Of a stretch of DNA of 22,190 nt, positions 14,332-22,190 are shown one piece after another. Below the pieces are notes generated by a model. It made no database searches, was not told where the DNA came from, and worked only from the letters and a program-made list of their open reading frames with translations. Both the position numbers and the translations under genes were made by a program. Each line of letters begins with the position of its first letter. Position 1 is the stretch's first letter. Source of the DNA: CAZRHR01 sp964578885 (GTDB lineage Bacteria > Bacteroidota > Bacteroidia > CAIKAF01); contig CAZOEO010000025.1 in NCBI GenBank assembly GCA_964578885.1, positions 1 to 22,190 of the forward strand, read 5' to 3'.

Positions 14332-15288
14332 ATGGAGGAATTGAGTTGGCTGTTGGTTTTTAATCCACAGTCTGGCGGTAAGCCGAAGCATCAGGAAAAA
14401 GTATTGTCGCGCATCTCCAAGGCACTGGAGCAAATGCGGATTCGTTTTGATGTATGTAAAACGGAAGGCCCGGGTGACGCCCGTGTAAAAGTAAAAGACG
14501 CCATAGTAAAAGAGGGACGGCGCAAAATTCTGGTGGCTGGTGGAGATGGAACCTTACATGAAGTGGTCAACGGTATTTTTGATGCTGAACCTAAGGTGAA
14601 TGCCCAGGAAGTTACACTCGGCTGTATTCCGGTGGGTTCTGGCAACGATTGGGTGAAAACCGTGGATATTCCAACCGATATTGACGCGGCCGCCCGTTCG
14701 TTGAAGCTTGGAAATTATTTTTTCCAGGATGTGGGTCTTATTGAATTTGAAGGGCCAGAAGGGCCTGAATTCAGACATTTTATCAATATCGCCGGCATTG
14801 GTTTCGACGCTGAGGTGGTACAAACCATGCAGGCTCGCGTGAGAAAAGGCAAGTCTCCCGGCTCCTATTCTTCACACATCACCAAGAATCTTTTGAAATA
14901 TAAAGCCGCCCAAATGCGGATTTTTGTCGATGGTGAACTTTGGGAAGAAGCTCCTGTCTTTTCCATTGCAGCAGGTATTTGCAGGTATAATGGGAATGGG
15001 ATGCTTCCGTTACCGGAGGCCATTCCGGATGATGGGGAATTGGATATGACCCTCATCAAAGCCATTTCTCCCATGCAAGTGGTTTGGCATAAAGGAAAAT
15101 TATACGACGGTTCTTTCACCGACCTTCCTTTTATCCGTCAGGTTCAAGGCCATACCTTCCGTTTTGAGTCGGATGTGCCGGTACTTGTAGAAGCCGATGG
15201 GGAACTTTTGGGACATTTACCCGCTACCATTAGTTTGCGTCACAGAAATTTACGTATCATTTCTACCCTGAAAAACCGAACCGAATAA
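14332..15288 (+). CDS. YegS/DgkB-type lipid (diacylglycerol) kinase
   Basis: 318-residue kinase of the diacylglycerol kinase catalytic-domain family. NPQSGG at residues 11-16 and the nucleotide-binding GGDGT at 70-74 are present, followed by the IPVGSGND loop at about 100-106 and the C-terminal FESDVPVLVEADGELLG segment that is D/E-x-D-G-E in the family. The enzyme phosphorylates diacylglycerol, or possibly a sphingoid base, at the membrane; sphingolipids are common in Bacteroidota, so the substrate is open. It starts nine bases after the propeller gene and is probably co-transcribed with it. Confidence 0.92.
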   Translation: MEELSWLLVFNPQSGGKPKHQEKVLSRISKALEQMRIRFDVCKTEGPGDARVKVKDAIVKEGRRKILVAGGDGTLHEVVNGIFDAEPKVNAQEVTLGCIPVGSGNDWVKTVDIPTDIDAAARSLKLGNYFFQDVGLIEFEGPEGPEFRHFINIAGIGFDAEVVQTMQARVRKGKSPGSYSSHITKNLLKYKAAQMRIFVDGELWEEAPVFSIAAGICRYNGNGMLPLPEAIPDDGELDMTLIKAISPMQVVWHKGKLYDGSFTDLPFIRQVQGHTFRFESDVPVLVEADGELLGHLPATISLRHRNLRIISTLKNRTE

Positions 15289-15331
15289 GCGATTTCGTTT
15301 TTTTCTGCTGCGGATTTCGCAATTTTGAGCT

Positions 15332-16366
15332 ATGGAACAAAATATCCGTGCCACATTAAAAGACCTTCAGCAGGGTAAATGGCCTCCTGTTCTCTTTTTA
15401 ACGGGCACAGAGACCTATTTTATCGATCAGGCGGTACAGTTGGCCGAAGAGAAAATTCTTTCGGAAGACGAAAAGGCGTTCAACTATAATGTGATTTATG
15501 GACCGGATGCTTCCATGGAAGGTCTCGTGGCCATTGCCCGTAGCTATCCCATGATGGCGGAACGCCGGGTGCTTATTCTGAAGGAAGCCCAAATGTTCAA
15601 GGACATTGAAAAACTTGAACTATATTGTAAACAGCCAGTTACCTCTACCATTTTAGTGATTGTTTATCGCGGCAAAAAGCTCGATAAAAAGAAGAATTTT
15701 ACCAAAAACCTGATAGCACATCCTCAGGTGGTGGTGTCCAATGCCGATCCGCTAAGTGAAAACGATTTGGTGAGTTATATGACCCAAATTGGTTTAGATG
15801 CCGGCATTCGCTTGCATCCAAAAGCTTGCTATGCCTTAAAGGAATTGCTGGGCGACGACTTGGAAAAAATGAGTCGTGAAATTCAGAAAATGGCCCTTTC
15901 TCTTCCTCCCGGAGCAGAAGTTCAACTTCAGGAAGTGGCCGATCAAGTGGGCATGAGCAGGTCTTACAATGTGTTTGAACTGCCGAATATTTTGGCTTCC
16001 GGAAATAAGCAAAAGGTATATCGGATGGTTTTACACATGAACCGGAATCCCAATCAATACCCATTTCCACTCATTATAACGGGACTCTACACTTTTTTTG
16101 CCAAGCTGTTGAGTTTTTATGGTGCCAGAAATGAAAATGAATTGCGGAAAAAGCGAAACGAGCCGATGTTAGATCCATACAAAGAGGCACGCGTTTTCGA
16201 TCGCCAGGAAATGGACATGGCCCTCAAAATGTTTTCTTTAGAAAAGACGAAGCGCAATATCTTACTATTGGCCGATTACGATGTAAAGTTCAAAGGAGTG
16301 AATAACGAGGCCGGAACGGGTCAGGGCAGTCTGATGAAGGAAATCATTTTTAATTTGATGCGATGA
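15332..16366 (+). CDS. holA: DNA polymerase III subunit delta
   Basis: 344 residues, the usual length of the clamp-loader delta subunit, which opens the sliding clamp during replication. Recognisable parts are the N-terminal PPVLFLTGTETYFIDQA (family pattern YLLxGxExxLxxxA), MMAERRVLILKEAQMF, ILVIVYRGKKLDKKKNF, the LLGDDLEKMSREIQKM helix and the C-terminal RNPNQYPFPLIITGLYTFFAKLL collar region. The last four bases overlap the start of the EVE gene (ATGA), so the two are translationally coupled. Confidence 0.93.
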   Translation: MEQNIRATLKDLQQGKWPPVLFLTGTETYFIDQAVQLAEEKILSEDEKAFNYNVIYGPDASMEGLVAIARSYPMMAERRVLILKEAQMFKDIEKLELYCKQPVTSTILVIVYRGKKLDKKKNFTKNLIAHPQVVVSNADPLSENDLVSYMTQIGLDAGIRLHPKACYALKELLGDDLEKMSREIQKMALSLPPGAEVQLQEVADQVGMSRSYNVFELPNILASGNKQKVYRMVLHMNRNPNQYPFPLIITGLYTFFAKLLSFYGARNENELRKKRNEPMLDPYKEARVFDRQEMDMALKMFSLEKTKRNILLLADYDVKFKGVNNEAGTGQGSLMKEIIFNLMR

Positions 16367-16788
16367 AACAGCAATATTGGTTGGTGAAATCTGAGCCATT
16401 TAAATATAGTTGGGCGCAGTTTCTTGCGGATGGTCAGACCTTTTGGGATGGTGTCAGAAATTATCAGGCCAGAAACAATCTCCGGAGCATGAAACTTGGC
16501 GACACCGTATTTTTTTATCACAGCAACGAAGGATTACACATCGTTGGCATGGCGGAAGTGATTCGCGAATCTTACCCTGATCCAACCATCGATGACCCCA
16601 CTTGGTTGGCTGTGGACCTAAAGCCATTGGCGGAATTTACTCAACCCGTTTCATTGGCGACCATGAAAGCGGATCCTTTGCTTCAGCAAATGGCTTTGGT
16701 ACGGCAAGGCAGATTAAGTGTTTGTCCGGTTACCGAAGCAGAATTTGATCGTTTGGTGGTGCTAGGAAAACCCGTCTTTTTTCCGTAA
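16363..16788 (+). CDS. EVE-domain protein (possible modified-base reader)
   Basis: 141-residue protein consisting of one EVE domain. The family hallmarks are all present: YWLVKSEP at residues 5-12, FWDGVRNYQARNNLR, LGDTVFFYHS, and IVGMAEVIRESYPDPT. EVE domains belong to the PUA-like group that binds modified bases; homologues include human THYN1 and the EVE domains of modification-dependent restriction enzymes. Stand-alone bacterial versions have no proven role. It overlaps holA by four bases. Confidence 0.92.
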   Translation: MKQQYWLVKSEPFKYSWAQFLADGQTFWDGVRNYQARNNLRSMKLGDTVFFYHSNEGLHIVGMAEVIRESYPDPTIDDPTWLAVDLKPLAEFTQPVSLATMKADPLLQQMALVRQGRLSVCPVTEAEFDRLVVLGKPVFFP

Positions 16789-16797
16789 TTTTTGCCT

Positions 16798-17427
16798 ATG
16801 GCAGAGCGGTATGTAAAACCCAAACAAGCACCCATTTTTCAACATCCTGTGCTCGAAAGGCTCGCGCAGTCTTCACTCAGGACTATTTTAATGCTAGATG
16901 GTATTCTCGCCGGCATGTTGATTGCTTTTGGATTGTTTTGGGAAAAGTTACCGCTCAAATCCCTTGCCTGGACCGTTGTTGGGCTTTTTTCCTGGACGTT
17001 GTTGGAATATGTGCTGCATCGATTTGCCTTTCATTTTGAACCCAAATCAGCGCAGATGAAAAGGCGTTTATATCCTTTGCATGCCTTTCATCATGATTAT
17101 CCTTCGGATAAGGATCATTTGTTTATGCCTCCGTTGGCAAACGTATTAATTACGATGACTTTATGGGGATTGTCGTTTCTTTTTATGGGGACCATTTCCT
17201 GTTTTTTTACCGCCGGGCTGGTTTTGGGTTATATGACGTACAGTACCATGCATTATGCCATACACACCATAAAGCCTCCTTTTCCATTTCTGAAGGTTTT
17301 ATGGCGTAACCACCAATTGCATCACCATCGTTTTCCAGACCGTGCTTTTGGCGTGTCTACACCCATTTGGGATTATATTTTGGGAACCAAGCCGCCCAAA
17401 TCTGCTACTTATCGCCCTCAAAAATAA
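16798..17427 (+). CDS. Fatty acid hydroxylase/sterol desaturase-like membrane protein
   Basis: 209-residue di-iron membrane oxygenase-like protein. Histidine clusters typical of the superfamily are visible: HRFAFHF, HAFHHDYPSDKDH, HYAIH and NHQLHHHRFPDRAFG, with FGVSTPIWDYILGT at the end. Several transmembrane helices lie between them. Relatives hydroxylate fatty acyl chains, for example at the 2-position of sphingolipids or in ceramide-like lipids, or carotenoids; the substrate here is not fixed. ATG at 16798 is preferred over an in-frame TTG two codons upstream. It begins nine bases after the EVE gene and is the last gene of the plus-strand run. Confidence 0.9.
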   Translation: MAERYVKPKQAPIFQHPVLERLAQSSLRTILMLDGILAGMLIAFGLFWEKLPLKSLAWTVVGLFSWTLLEYVLHRFAFHFEPKSAQMKRRLYPLHAFHHDYPSDKDHLFMPPLANVLITMTLWGLSFLFMGTISCFFTAGLVLGYMTYSTMHYAIHTIKPPFPFLKVLWRNHQLHHHRFPDRAFGVSTPIWDYILGTKPPKSATYRPQK

Positions 17428-17476
17428 TAATGGCCTTAAACCTTTTGGTTAAATTAGAAAGGGCTAAATTAGTAGG

Positions 17477-19044
17477 ATGAATATGAAGTGTATGCGTTTT
17501 AACATCGTTCGGTTTTTGTTGGTTTTGTTGTCTTTTGGAGGATGGGTGAGTGCCCAGAATGTAGGAATTGGCACACAGGACCCACATCCATCAGCCCGGC
17601 TGGACGTTTCGGCCAATAACGCAGGATTACTCATTCCTTGCCTCACGGCCTCCGAAATGCAGGCCATTGTGAATCCCGCCAATGGCTTACAAATTTACAA
17701 CACCACCAACCAATGTTTGATGATGTATTTTCCACAAACCGGTTGGAAATCTGTTACATGCGATTGCGCGCAATTCCCTAATCCACAATTTACTACCACA
17801 CCGTCGGTCTTAACGGCAGGTCAATCCATTCAGTTTACACCCAGCCATGCGGGCGGGCAGTACCAGTGGCAGTTTAGCGGCGGAAATCCTGCCACATCTA
17901 CCAGTGCATCTCCATCTGTCGTTTTTTCTAATTCCGGCCAAATTACCGCACGCCTTACGGTTACAGATGTTTTTGGTTGTTCAGATTCCAGCCTGTAAAC
18001 TTTACAGGTCCTCAATTGTGTTTCCGGAGCCCTAAATGCTGCTTTTACGTTTTCTCCCACCACAGTGAGTGTAGGATCCATGGTTACTTTTACCCCAACC
18101 ATGGGTTCAAGTGTAAACCATCAATGGAGTTTTGCATCTGGATCTACAAGCACCAGCAACTTGGTAACACCTACGACCTCCTGGTCTGCCACCGGACCTA
18201 TACTGTGATTCATACCGTCACTGATCCTGCCAATGGATGCACGGATGCAGATACGGTACAAATGACCGTAGTAAATTGCCCTTCTGGTAGCCAAACCTTT
18301 ACGTTTAGTGGTGGCGCACAAACTTTTCAAGTGCCTGCCTGTGTATCAAGTATCACGGATGAAGCGTTTGGCGCACAGGGTGGTGCACCCGGAGGTAATT
18401 CCCTCAGCGGAAGAGGTGCACGAGTTCAAGCTACTTTGCAGGTAGTGGGCGGTTCAACTTTACAAGTAAATGTGGGAGGACAAGGAGCTTTATCTACGGG
18501 CGGGTGGAATGGCGGTGGAAATGGAAACAGTATAGCCAGCAGTTCCTATCGAGGATGGGGTGGAGGAGGAGCCTCAGACATTAGATCCGGAGGTACTGCT
18601 CTGGTCAACCGAATCCTGGTGGCAGGTGGCGGTGGCGGTTACGGAACCAATCACACTAGCAATTCCGCGATTTTTTACGGAGGGGCTGCAGGTCAAAATG
18701 GCTCAGTTGGAACCTGTGGTGATTGCTCAGGCGGCTGCACGCCAGCGGGAGGTGGCACACAATCTGCGGGTGGTAATGCGGCTTCTGGATCGAGTTTGCA
18801 AGGTACACCAGGTCCGGGTAGTTTAGGACAAGGAGGTAACGCAGGTGCCTTAAGCTCCGGCCACTTTGGCGGCGGTGGTGGCGGCGGCGGATATGATGGC
18901 GGAGGGGCAAGCAGTGGCTGTGGCAGCAACACTTCAGGTGGGGGAGCTGGTGGTTCCAGTTGGGTAAATCCTACCGGCTCTTCCGGAGTTTCTATTATGG
19001 CGGACCAACGCAGTGGAAATGGACAAATTGTAATTTCTTGGTAA
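17477..19044 (+). pseudogene. Glycine-rich surface protein broken by stop and frameshift
   Basis: The 5' part encodes a signal peptide (FLLVLLSFGGWVSAQ) and the Bacteroidota pattern NVGIGTQDPHPSARLDVS, then a first PKD-like region ending in DVFGCSDSSL. A TAA at 17996-17998 stops the frame, yet the same frame continues sensibly: TLQVLNCVSGALNAAFTFSP, then a second PKD-like domain to SWSATG. At about 18200 the match jumps to another frame, TYTVIHTVTDPANGCTDADT, which runs to 19044. The 3' part is an extremely glycine-rich domain (SGRGARVQ; RILVAGGGGGYG; GGGGGGGGYDGGGASSG), ending GQIVISW. It was probably an exported adhesin-like protein. Two independent lesions argue for decay, but a sequencing error at either cannot be excluded. 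Confidence 0.75.
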
Positions 19045-19205
19045 GGGCGGACGCTATATTTACAGAAGATTTCAAATGCCTTCAGGCACAATGTATGAAG
19101 CAAATCTTTTCATAATTTCCCCTACATTTTTTGAATAAGATGTAGTTGAAGGTTTGCCTCCAGCTGTTGCATGGCCTTTTTAAAGGCAAGTAGTTGAAAA
19201 TAAGT

Positions 19206-19592
19206 TCAATAAACCTTTACGCTTCCGGCACAAACATCACCTTCCTTTATCCCTGTTTTCCATACCATAAGCTCTTTAATGCGATTTTGGGTAAGTTCTT
19301 CCAGATACAAAAAAATGCACAGGTATATCACATTGCTTTCGATAGGGTCAGGGTACATTGCTTTTACCATGGCATTTCGATAATACAACCAAATCTGCTG
19401 TGATTTTTTTAGGTTTTGTACAAATATGGTGTCATTCCGATATTCGTGGAGAATTTCGAAGTAGAGCTTTTTCATTGATCGATGAGTCCTTCCATATGAC
19501 TCACCTGCAGATTTCTACAGGGTCATCATGCTTTGGGAAAATCCAGAAATAGTTTGAAACGTGAGGGCGAGAATTAACATCAGTCTTAACAT
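19206..19592 (-). pseudogene. Decayed LprI-like (DUF1311) secreted protein
   Basis: On the minus strand from 19592 a signal peptide is readable (MLRLMLILALTFQTISGFSQ), then an in-frame TAG and a short garbled stretch. The rest fits the LprI/DUF1311 family: KSAGESYGRTHRSMKKLYFE, ILHEYRNDTIFVQNLKKSQQIW, YYRNAMVKAMYP, LEELTQNRIKEL, and GDVCAGS at the end. LprI-type proteins are periplasmic lysozyme inhibitors or of unknown role. The conserved cysteine before GESY is gone, and a neighbouring frame reads KHDDPVEICR, so a frameshift or small deletion probably lies at 19490-19530. The 89-codon frame from 19475 alone lacks the export signal. The stretch from 19045 to 19205 holds nothing recognisable. 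Confidence 0.6.
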
Positions 19593-19729
19593 GGGTTGAA
19601 TGGTTAAAGTAGAATCGGTGGTATGGAAGAACAAAAAACAAATTCTTTTAAACGTAACGTCCTGTAAGTAAAAGGAAATCTTAAACAGGTTTTGTTATTC
19701 TGTGGGTGATTGGGTGGAATAACTATAAA

Positions 19730-19755
19730 GAAAAAAACAGAGCCGAAGCTCTGTT
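19730..19755 (-). terminator. Intrinsic terminator of tRNA-Lys
   Basis: On the minus strand, ACAGAGC-TTCG-GCTCTGT forms a 7-bp stem with a stable TTCG tetraloop, followed by TTTTTTC. It starts 5-6 bases beyond the tRNA 3' end. Confidence 0.9.
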
Positions 19756-19759
19756 TCTG

Positions 19760-19832
19760 TGAACCCTCCGGGGCTCGAACCCGGGACCCCAACATTAAAA
19801 GTGTTGTGCTCTACCAACTGAGCTAAGAGTTC
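19760..19832 (-). tRNA. tRNA-Lys (anticodon TTT)
   Basis: Cloverleaf on the minus strand: acceptor GAACTCT/AGGGTTC with one G-T pair, D arm GCTC/GAGC, anticodon stem CAACA/TGTTG with loop CTTTTAA (anticodon TTT), and T arm CCGGG/CCCGG around TTCGAGC. The discriminator base is A and CCA is not encoded. Confidence 0.96.
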
Positions 19833-19850
19833 ATCTCTTGTTTGGGGTTG

Positions 19851-19882
19851 CAAATGTAATTTGATTCCTGACTTTTCCCAAA
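19851..19882 (-). promoter_or_regulatory. Promoter of tRNA-Lys
   Basis: TACATTTG (19851-19858 read on the minus strand) fits TAnnTTTG exactly. TTG lies 20 bp further upstream, at 19879-19881. The -7 element ends 18 bp before the tRNA 5' end. Confidence 0.7.
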
Positions 19883-20085
19883 TATTTTATTAAAAAAATA
19901 ATGTGCAATTTGAAAAGGTGCTGTTCATCAGGTGAAAAGATTGAAAGTCTGGTTAAAATATGGAGGTGAATGAGGCTTAAAAGTGGAGAAGACACATGAA
20001 TCCGTTATTTTTGTTTGGATATACTGAAACTATATGCTGTTTCGTTGAAAGAGGACCCAACCAATATCGTTTTCCAATTCGCGCT

Positions 20086-22071
20086 ATGTCAAAATATGTC
20101 TACCCATTTTTAACAGTTGCAGGGCTTTGGTGGTTTTCTGCGTTTTCGCTTTATGCACAGCCAGATAAGGTCAATGCATCGGCCTGTGAACCTACGCAAA
20201 ACAAGGCCGCTGAAAAAGCATTCGCCAGGGCCATGAAGGAGTCGGAGGAAGGAATGAAGCGTAAAGGACTTCGGGAAGCATTGGAGTTGGAGCCGGCTTA
20301 TTACGAAGCCGCATATCAGTTGGGACGTAGGGCCTACTTTGTAAAAAGAAACGACGAAGCGCTCGTTCAATTCGAAATGGTGACCCAGGCTTGTCCTCAA
20401 TATGCCCCTTATGCCTGGTATTATATGGGGAAAATTTATCAGAGCCTCAATAAAGCACCTCAGGCCCTCAAGGCCTTTGAAAGATTTTTGAGTTTTGAAG
20501 AAGGCGTGCGGGACCAGGAATACGAGGAGTTGAAAGAACTGCTGCCCGCACTTAAAGAAGAAGCCGCTTTAATGGCTGTTGAAGTGGACTTTCAACCCAA
20601 ACCCTTGCTAGATGTTTCCACCAAAATGGATGAATATTCAGCGTCCATTACACCGGATAACCGATACATTTATTTTACCCGTAAAACGTTGGTGGAACGC
20701 AATGCCATGACGGCTCCCGGCGGGGCTTCAGGTGGCGCAGATTTGGTGGAAGTGTTTTATCGGTCCGAACTAAAAGATGGAAAATGGACCTCCGGAACGC
20801 CACTGGAACGGCCTTTTAATCTTGGAAACAACAATGGTGCGGCGGCTGTTACTGCCGATAATAAGTTCATGTATTTTGTGGTCTGCGAGAACAACCAGGC
20901 CGAACAATGCGATTTGTGGTTTACCCAATGGGAGCATTATCGTTGGAAAGCCTTGCAGCGATTGTCGAATGTTTTGAATTATCCAGGTTATTGGGATTCT
21001 CATCCTACAATTTCTTACGACGGCAACACGTTAATTTTTGCTTCGGATCGCCCTGGTGGTCAAGGGAAAGCAGATTTGTATTTATCGACCAAACAGCCAG
21101 ATGGTTCATGGTCCAGGCCTCAAAACCTGGGGCCGGAAATCAACACGGCAGGAAATGAAATTACACCCTTCTTGCATTCTGACTCTCAAACGCTCTATTT
21201 CTCTTCCCAAGGCCACCAAAACGTGGGTGGTTTTGATGTGTTCTTTTCTAAACGGAAGCCAGATGGTACCTGGAGTAAGCCGCAAAATCTTGGTTTTCCT
21301 TTAAACACTAGGGGAGATGAGGTGAGCTTTTTCGTGAGCCTCGATGGCCAAACGGCATTTATGTGTTCAGACCAATTGCAAGATAAGCAAGGTAATACCA
21401 TTCAAGTGGGTGGCTTAGACGTGTTTACTTTTCCATTGCACCTCAAGGCGCGTCCGGAAGAAGTTGTATTGATGGAAGGGCAATTGCGTACCCCTGAAGG
21501 CCAAAATCTTGGCGGAACCATTTCTATTCGAGATGAGCAAACCCAGCAAATTACCACCATTCAGGCAGATTCGACGGATGGCAAATTCGTGGCCATGGTC
21601 ACAGTGGGTAAGCAATTTACGTTTACCGTAAATCAGGAAGGCCTGGCTTTTAGCCAGACCACCGTGGATACACGCGGTCATCGCGCTGGCCAGACGCAAG
21701 CATTGGAAATGGAGTCAGGTCCAGTGGTGTCGGGTAAAAGTTATCGCCTCAGCAATATCAATTTCGCAACAAATGCCTCTGATTTACCTGCTGAATCAAG
21801 ACAAATGCTCGCGGATTTTGCCGATTGGCTTAAAACCAACGCGTCTGTTCAAATTCGGGTAGAAGGACATACGGATAATGTTGGCCAGGCCGCCGCTAAT
21901 CTGGCTTTGTCAAAGGCGCGTGCCCAATCAGTTCACGACTTCCTTGTGAGTCAAGGTATCGCTCCCGAACGTTTGGCATTCGAAGGATATGGAAGCAGTA
22001 GGCCGATTGCGTCTAACAATAACGAAGAGGGACGCGCGAAAAATCGCCGGACGGAATTCTTTATTCGCTAA
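20086..22071 (+). CDS. PorE-like TPR/propeller/OmpA outer-membrane-associated protein
   Basis: 661 residues if translated from ATG 20086, which gives a clean signal peptide (FLTVAGLWWFSAFSLYAQ); an upstream ATG at 19996 would bury it behind 30 residues. After the signal comes a TPR region (about 25-150: LELEPAYYEAAYQLGRRAY, YYMGKIYQSLNKAPQALKAF), then a PD40-type propeller (ASITPDNRYIYFTRK, HPTISYDGNTLIFASDRPGG, TPFLHSDSQTLYFSS), then a carboxypeptidase-regulatory-like domain. The OmpA C-terminal peptidoglycan-binding domain comes last (INFATNASDLP, VEGHTDNVG, GYGSSRP, NRRTEFFI). This layout matches PorE of the type IX secretion system, which links the machinery to peptidoglycan, but many Bacteroidota carry several paralogues. 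PorE of Porphyromonas is a lipoprotein, and no lipobox is visible here, so the assignment stays at architecture level. Confidence 0.88.
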   Translation: MSKYVYPFLTVAGLWWFSAFSLYAQPDKVNASACEPTQNKAAEKAFARAMKESEEGMKRKGLREALELEPAYYEAAYQLGRRAYFVKRNDEALVQFEMVTQACPQYAPYAWYYMGKIYQSLNKAPQALKAFERFLSFEEGVRDQEYEELKELLPALKEEAALMAVEVDFQPKPLLDVSTKMDEYSASITPDNRYIYFTRKTLVERNAMTAPGGASGGADLVEVFYRSELKDGKWTSGTPLERPFNLGNNNGAAAVTADNKFMYFVVCENNQAEQCDLWFTQWEHYRWKALQRLSNVLNYPGYWDSHPTISYDGNTLIFASDRPGGQGKADLYLSTKQPDGSWSRPQNLGPEINTAGNEITPFLHSDSQTLYFSSQGHQNVGGFDVFFSKRKPDGTWSKPQNLGFPLNTRGDEVSFFVSLDGQTAFMCSDQLQDKQGNTIQVGGLDVFTFPLHLKARPEEVVLMEGQLRTPEGQNLGGTISIRDEQTQQITTIQADSTDGKFVAMVTVGKQFTFTVNQEGLAFSQTTVDTRGHRAGQTQALEMESGPVVSGKSYRLSNINFATNASDLPAESRQMLADFADWLKTNASVQIRVEGHTDNVGQAAANLALSKARAQSVHDFLVSQGIAPERLAFEGYGSSRPIASNNNEEGRAKNRRTEFFIR

Positions 22072-22099
22072 CCATCTTCCGTTTTCCTAATCATCATCG

Positions 22100-22119
22100 G
22101 GGCGCATAATTATTCGCCC
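22100..22119. terminator. Palindromic stem, possible bidirectional terminator
   Basis: GGGCG and CGCCC flank ATAATTAT; 18 of 20 bases are palindromic. It lies 28 bp after the OmpA-family stop and just before the possible converging gene at 22127. There is no long T tract, so terminator function is uncertain. Confidence 0.4.
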
Positions 22120-22126
22120 TAACGAT

Positions 22127-22190
22127 TTATTCTACGAAAAACTCACTGCTGGTCAGGGTCACTCTGCTATAGACCCTGTGCTTCACGCCA
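22127..22190 (-). CDS. Possible 3' end of a converging gene (partial)
   Basis: The minus strand is open from the window edge and ends GVKHRVYSRVTLTSSEFFVE followed by TAA at 22127-22129. Only about 20 codons are visible, so this is weak evidence of coding. The palindrome at 22100-22119 between it and the OmpA-family gene would suit two converging genes. Confidence 0.3.
   Translation of the reverse strand, partial: GVKHRVYSRVTLTSSEFFVE

Noticed and set aside
18361..19040. Possible CRISPR or tandem repeat in the GGT/GGC-rich stretch
   Set aside because: There is no regular unit with spacers; the repetition reflects poly-glycine coding in one reading frame.
18560..19103. Other-frame and opposite-strand open frames over the glycine-rich region
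   Set aside because: Glycine-rich codons leave long open frames on the other strand (proline-rich) and in other frames; these are composition artefacts.
19996..20085. Longer N-terminus for the PorE-like protein
   Set aside because: It would place 30 residues with two cysteines ahead of a clean signal peptide; the ATG at 20086 is more plausible.

Overview
The window looks like a Bacteroidota chromosome segment, possibly Saprospiraceae or Chitinophagales-like (a guess; no rRNA is present). The pointers are a type IX secretion (T9SS) sorting domain, the TAnnTTTG promoter element upstream of several genes, a PorE-like TPR/beta-propeller/OmpA protein, a fused E1 alpha/beta 2-oxoacid dehydrogenase, and a ComEC without an obvious C-terminal nuclease domain.

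Positions 1 to about 6500 are an A+T-rich accessory region built from gene cassettes. It holds an FkbM-type methyltransferase, a Fic protein overlapping a small two-helix membrane protein, an OLD-like ATPase with a TOPRIM-like C-terminus, and a membrane protein paired with a phospholipase-D-type nuclease. Three segments are bounded by inverted arms whose sequence is private to each segment: GTTAGCGGTA/TACCGCTAAC, GTTATGCCTA/TAGGCATAAC and GTTAGCCACA/TGTGGCTAAC. This is how an integron cassette array looks, because each cassette carries the two halves of its own attC stem. The element between cassettes is unusual: either a 305-bp near-identical repeat (two full copies and one inverted copy cut by the window edge) or only 4 bp. 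An IS1182-type transposase remnant and a possible tyrosine-recombinase scrap add to the mobile character. The cargo looks largely like anti-phage or toxin functions.

A CAT-anticodon tRNA on the minus strand (6756-6829), with terminator and promoter, marks the edge of this region. From there to the end the genes are chromosomal housekeeping and surface functions. There is a CBS-pair protein (plus), then a converging minus-strand operon of rhomboid protease, class IV aminotransferase and fused E1 dehydrogenase. A long plus-strand run starts from a good promoter at 11161-11193: ComEC, a T9SS-secreted propeller protein, a lipid kinase, DNA polymerase III delta (holA), an EVE-domain protein and a fatty-acid-hydroxylase-like membrane enzyme.

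The last part contains a broken glycine-rich surface protein (stop plus frameshift), a decayed LprI-like gene (minus), a tRNA-Lys with its own promoter and terminator (minus), and a full-length PorE-like OmpA-family protein. The tail of a converging gene may lie at the right edge.
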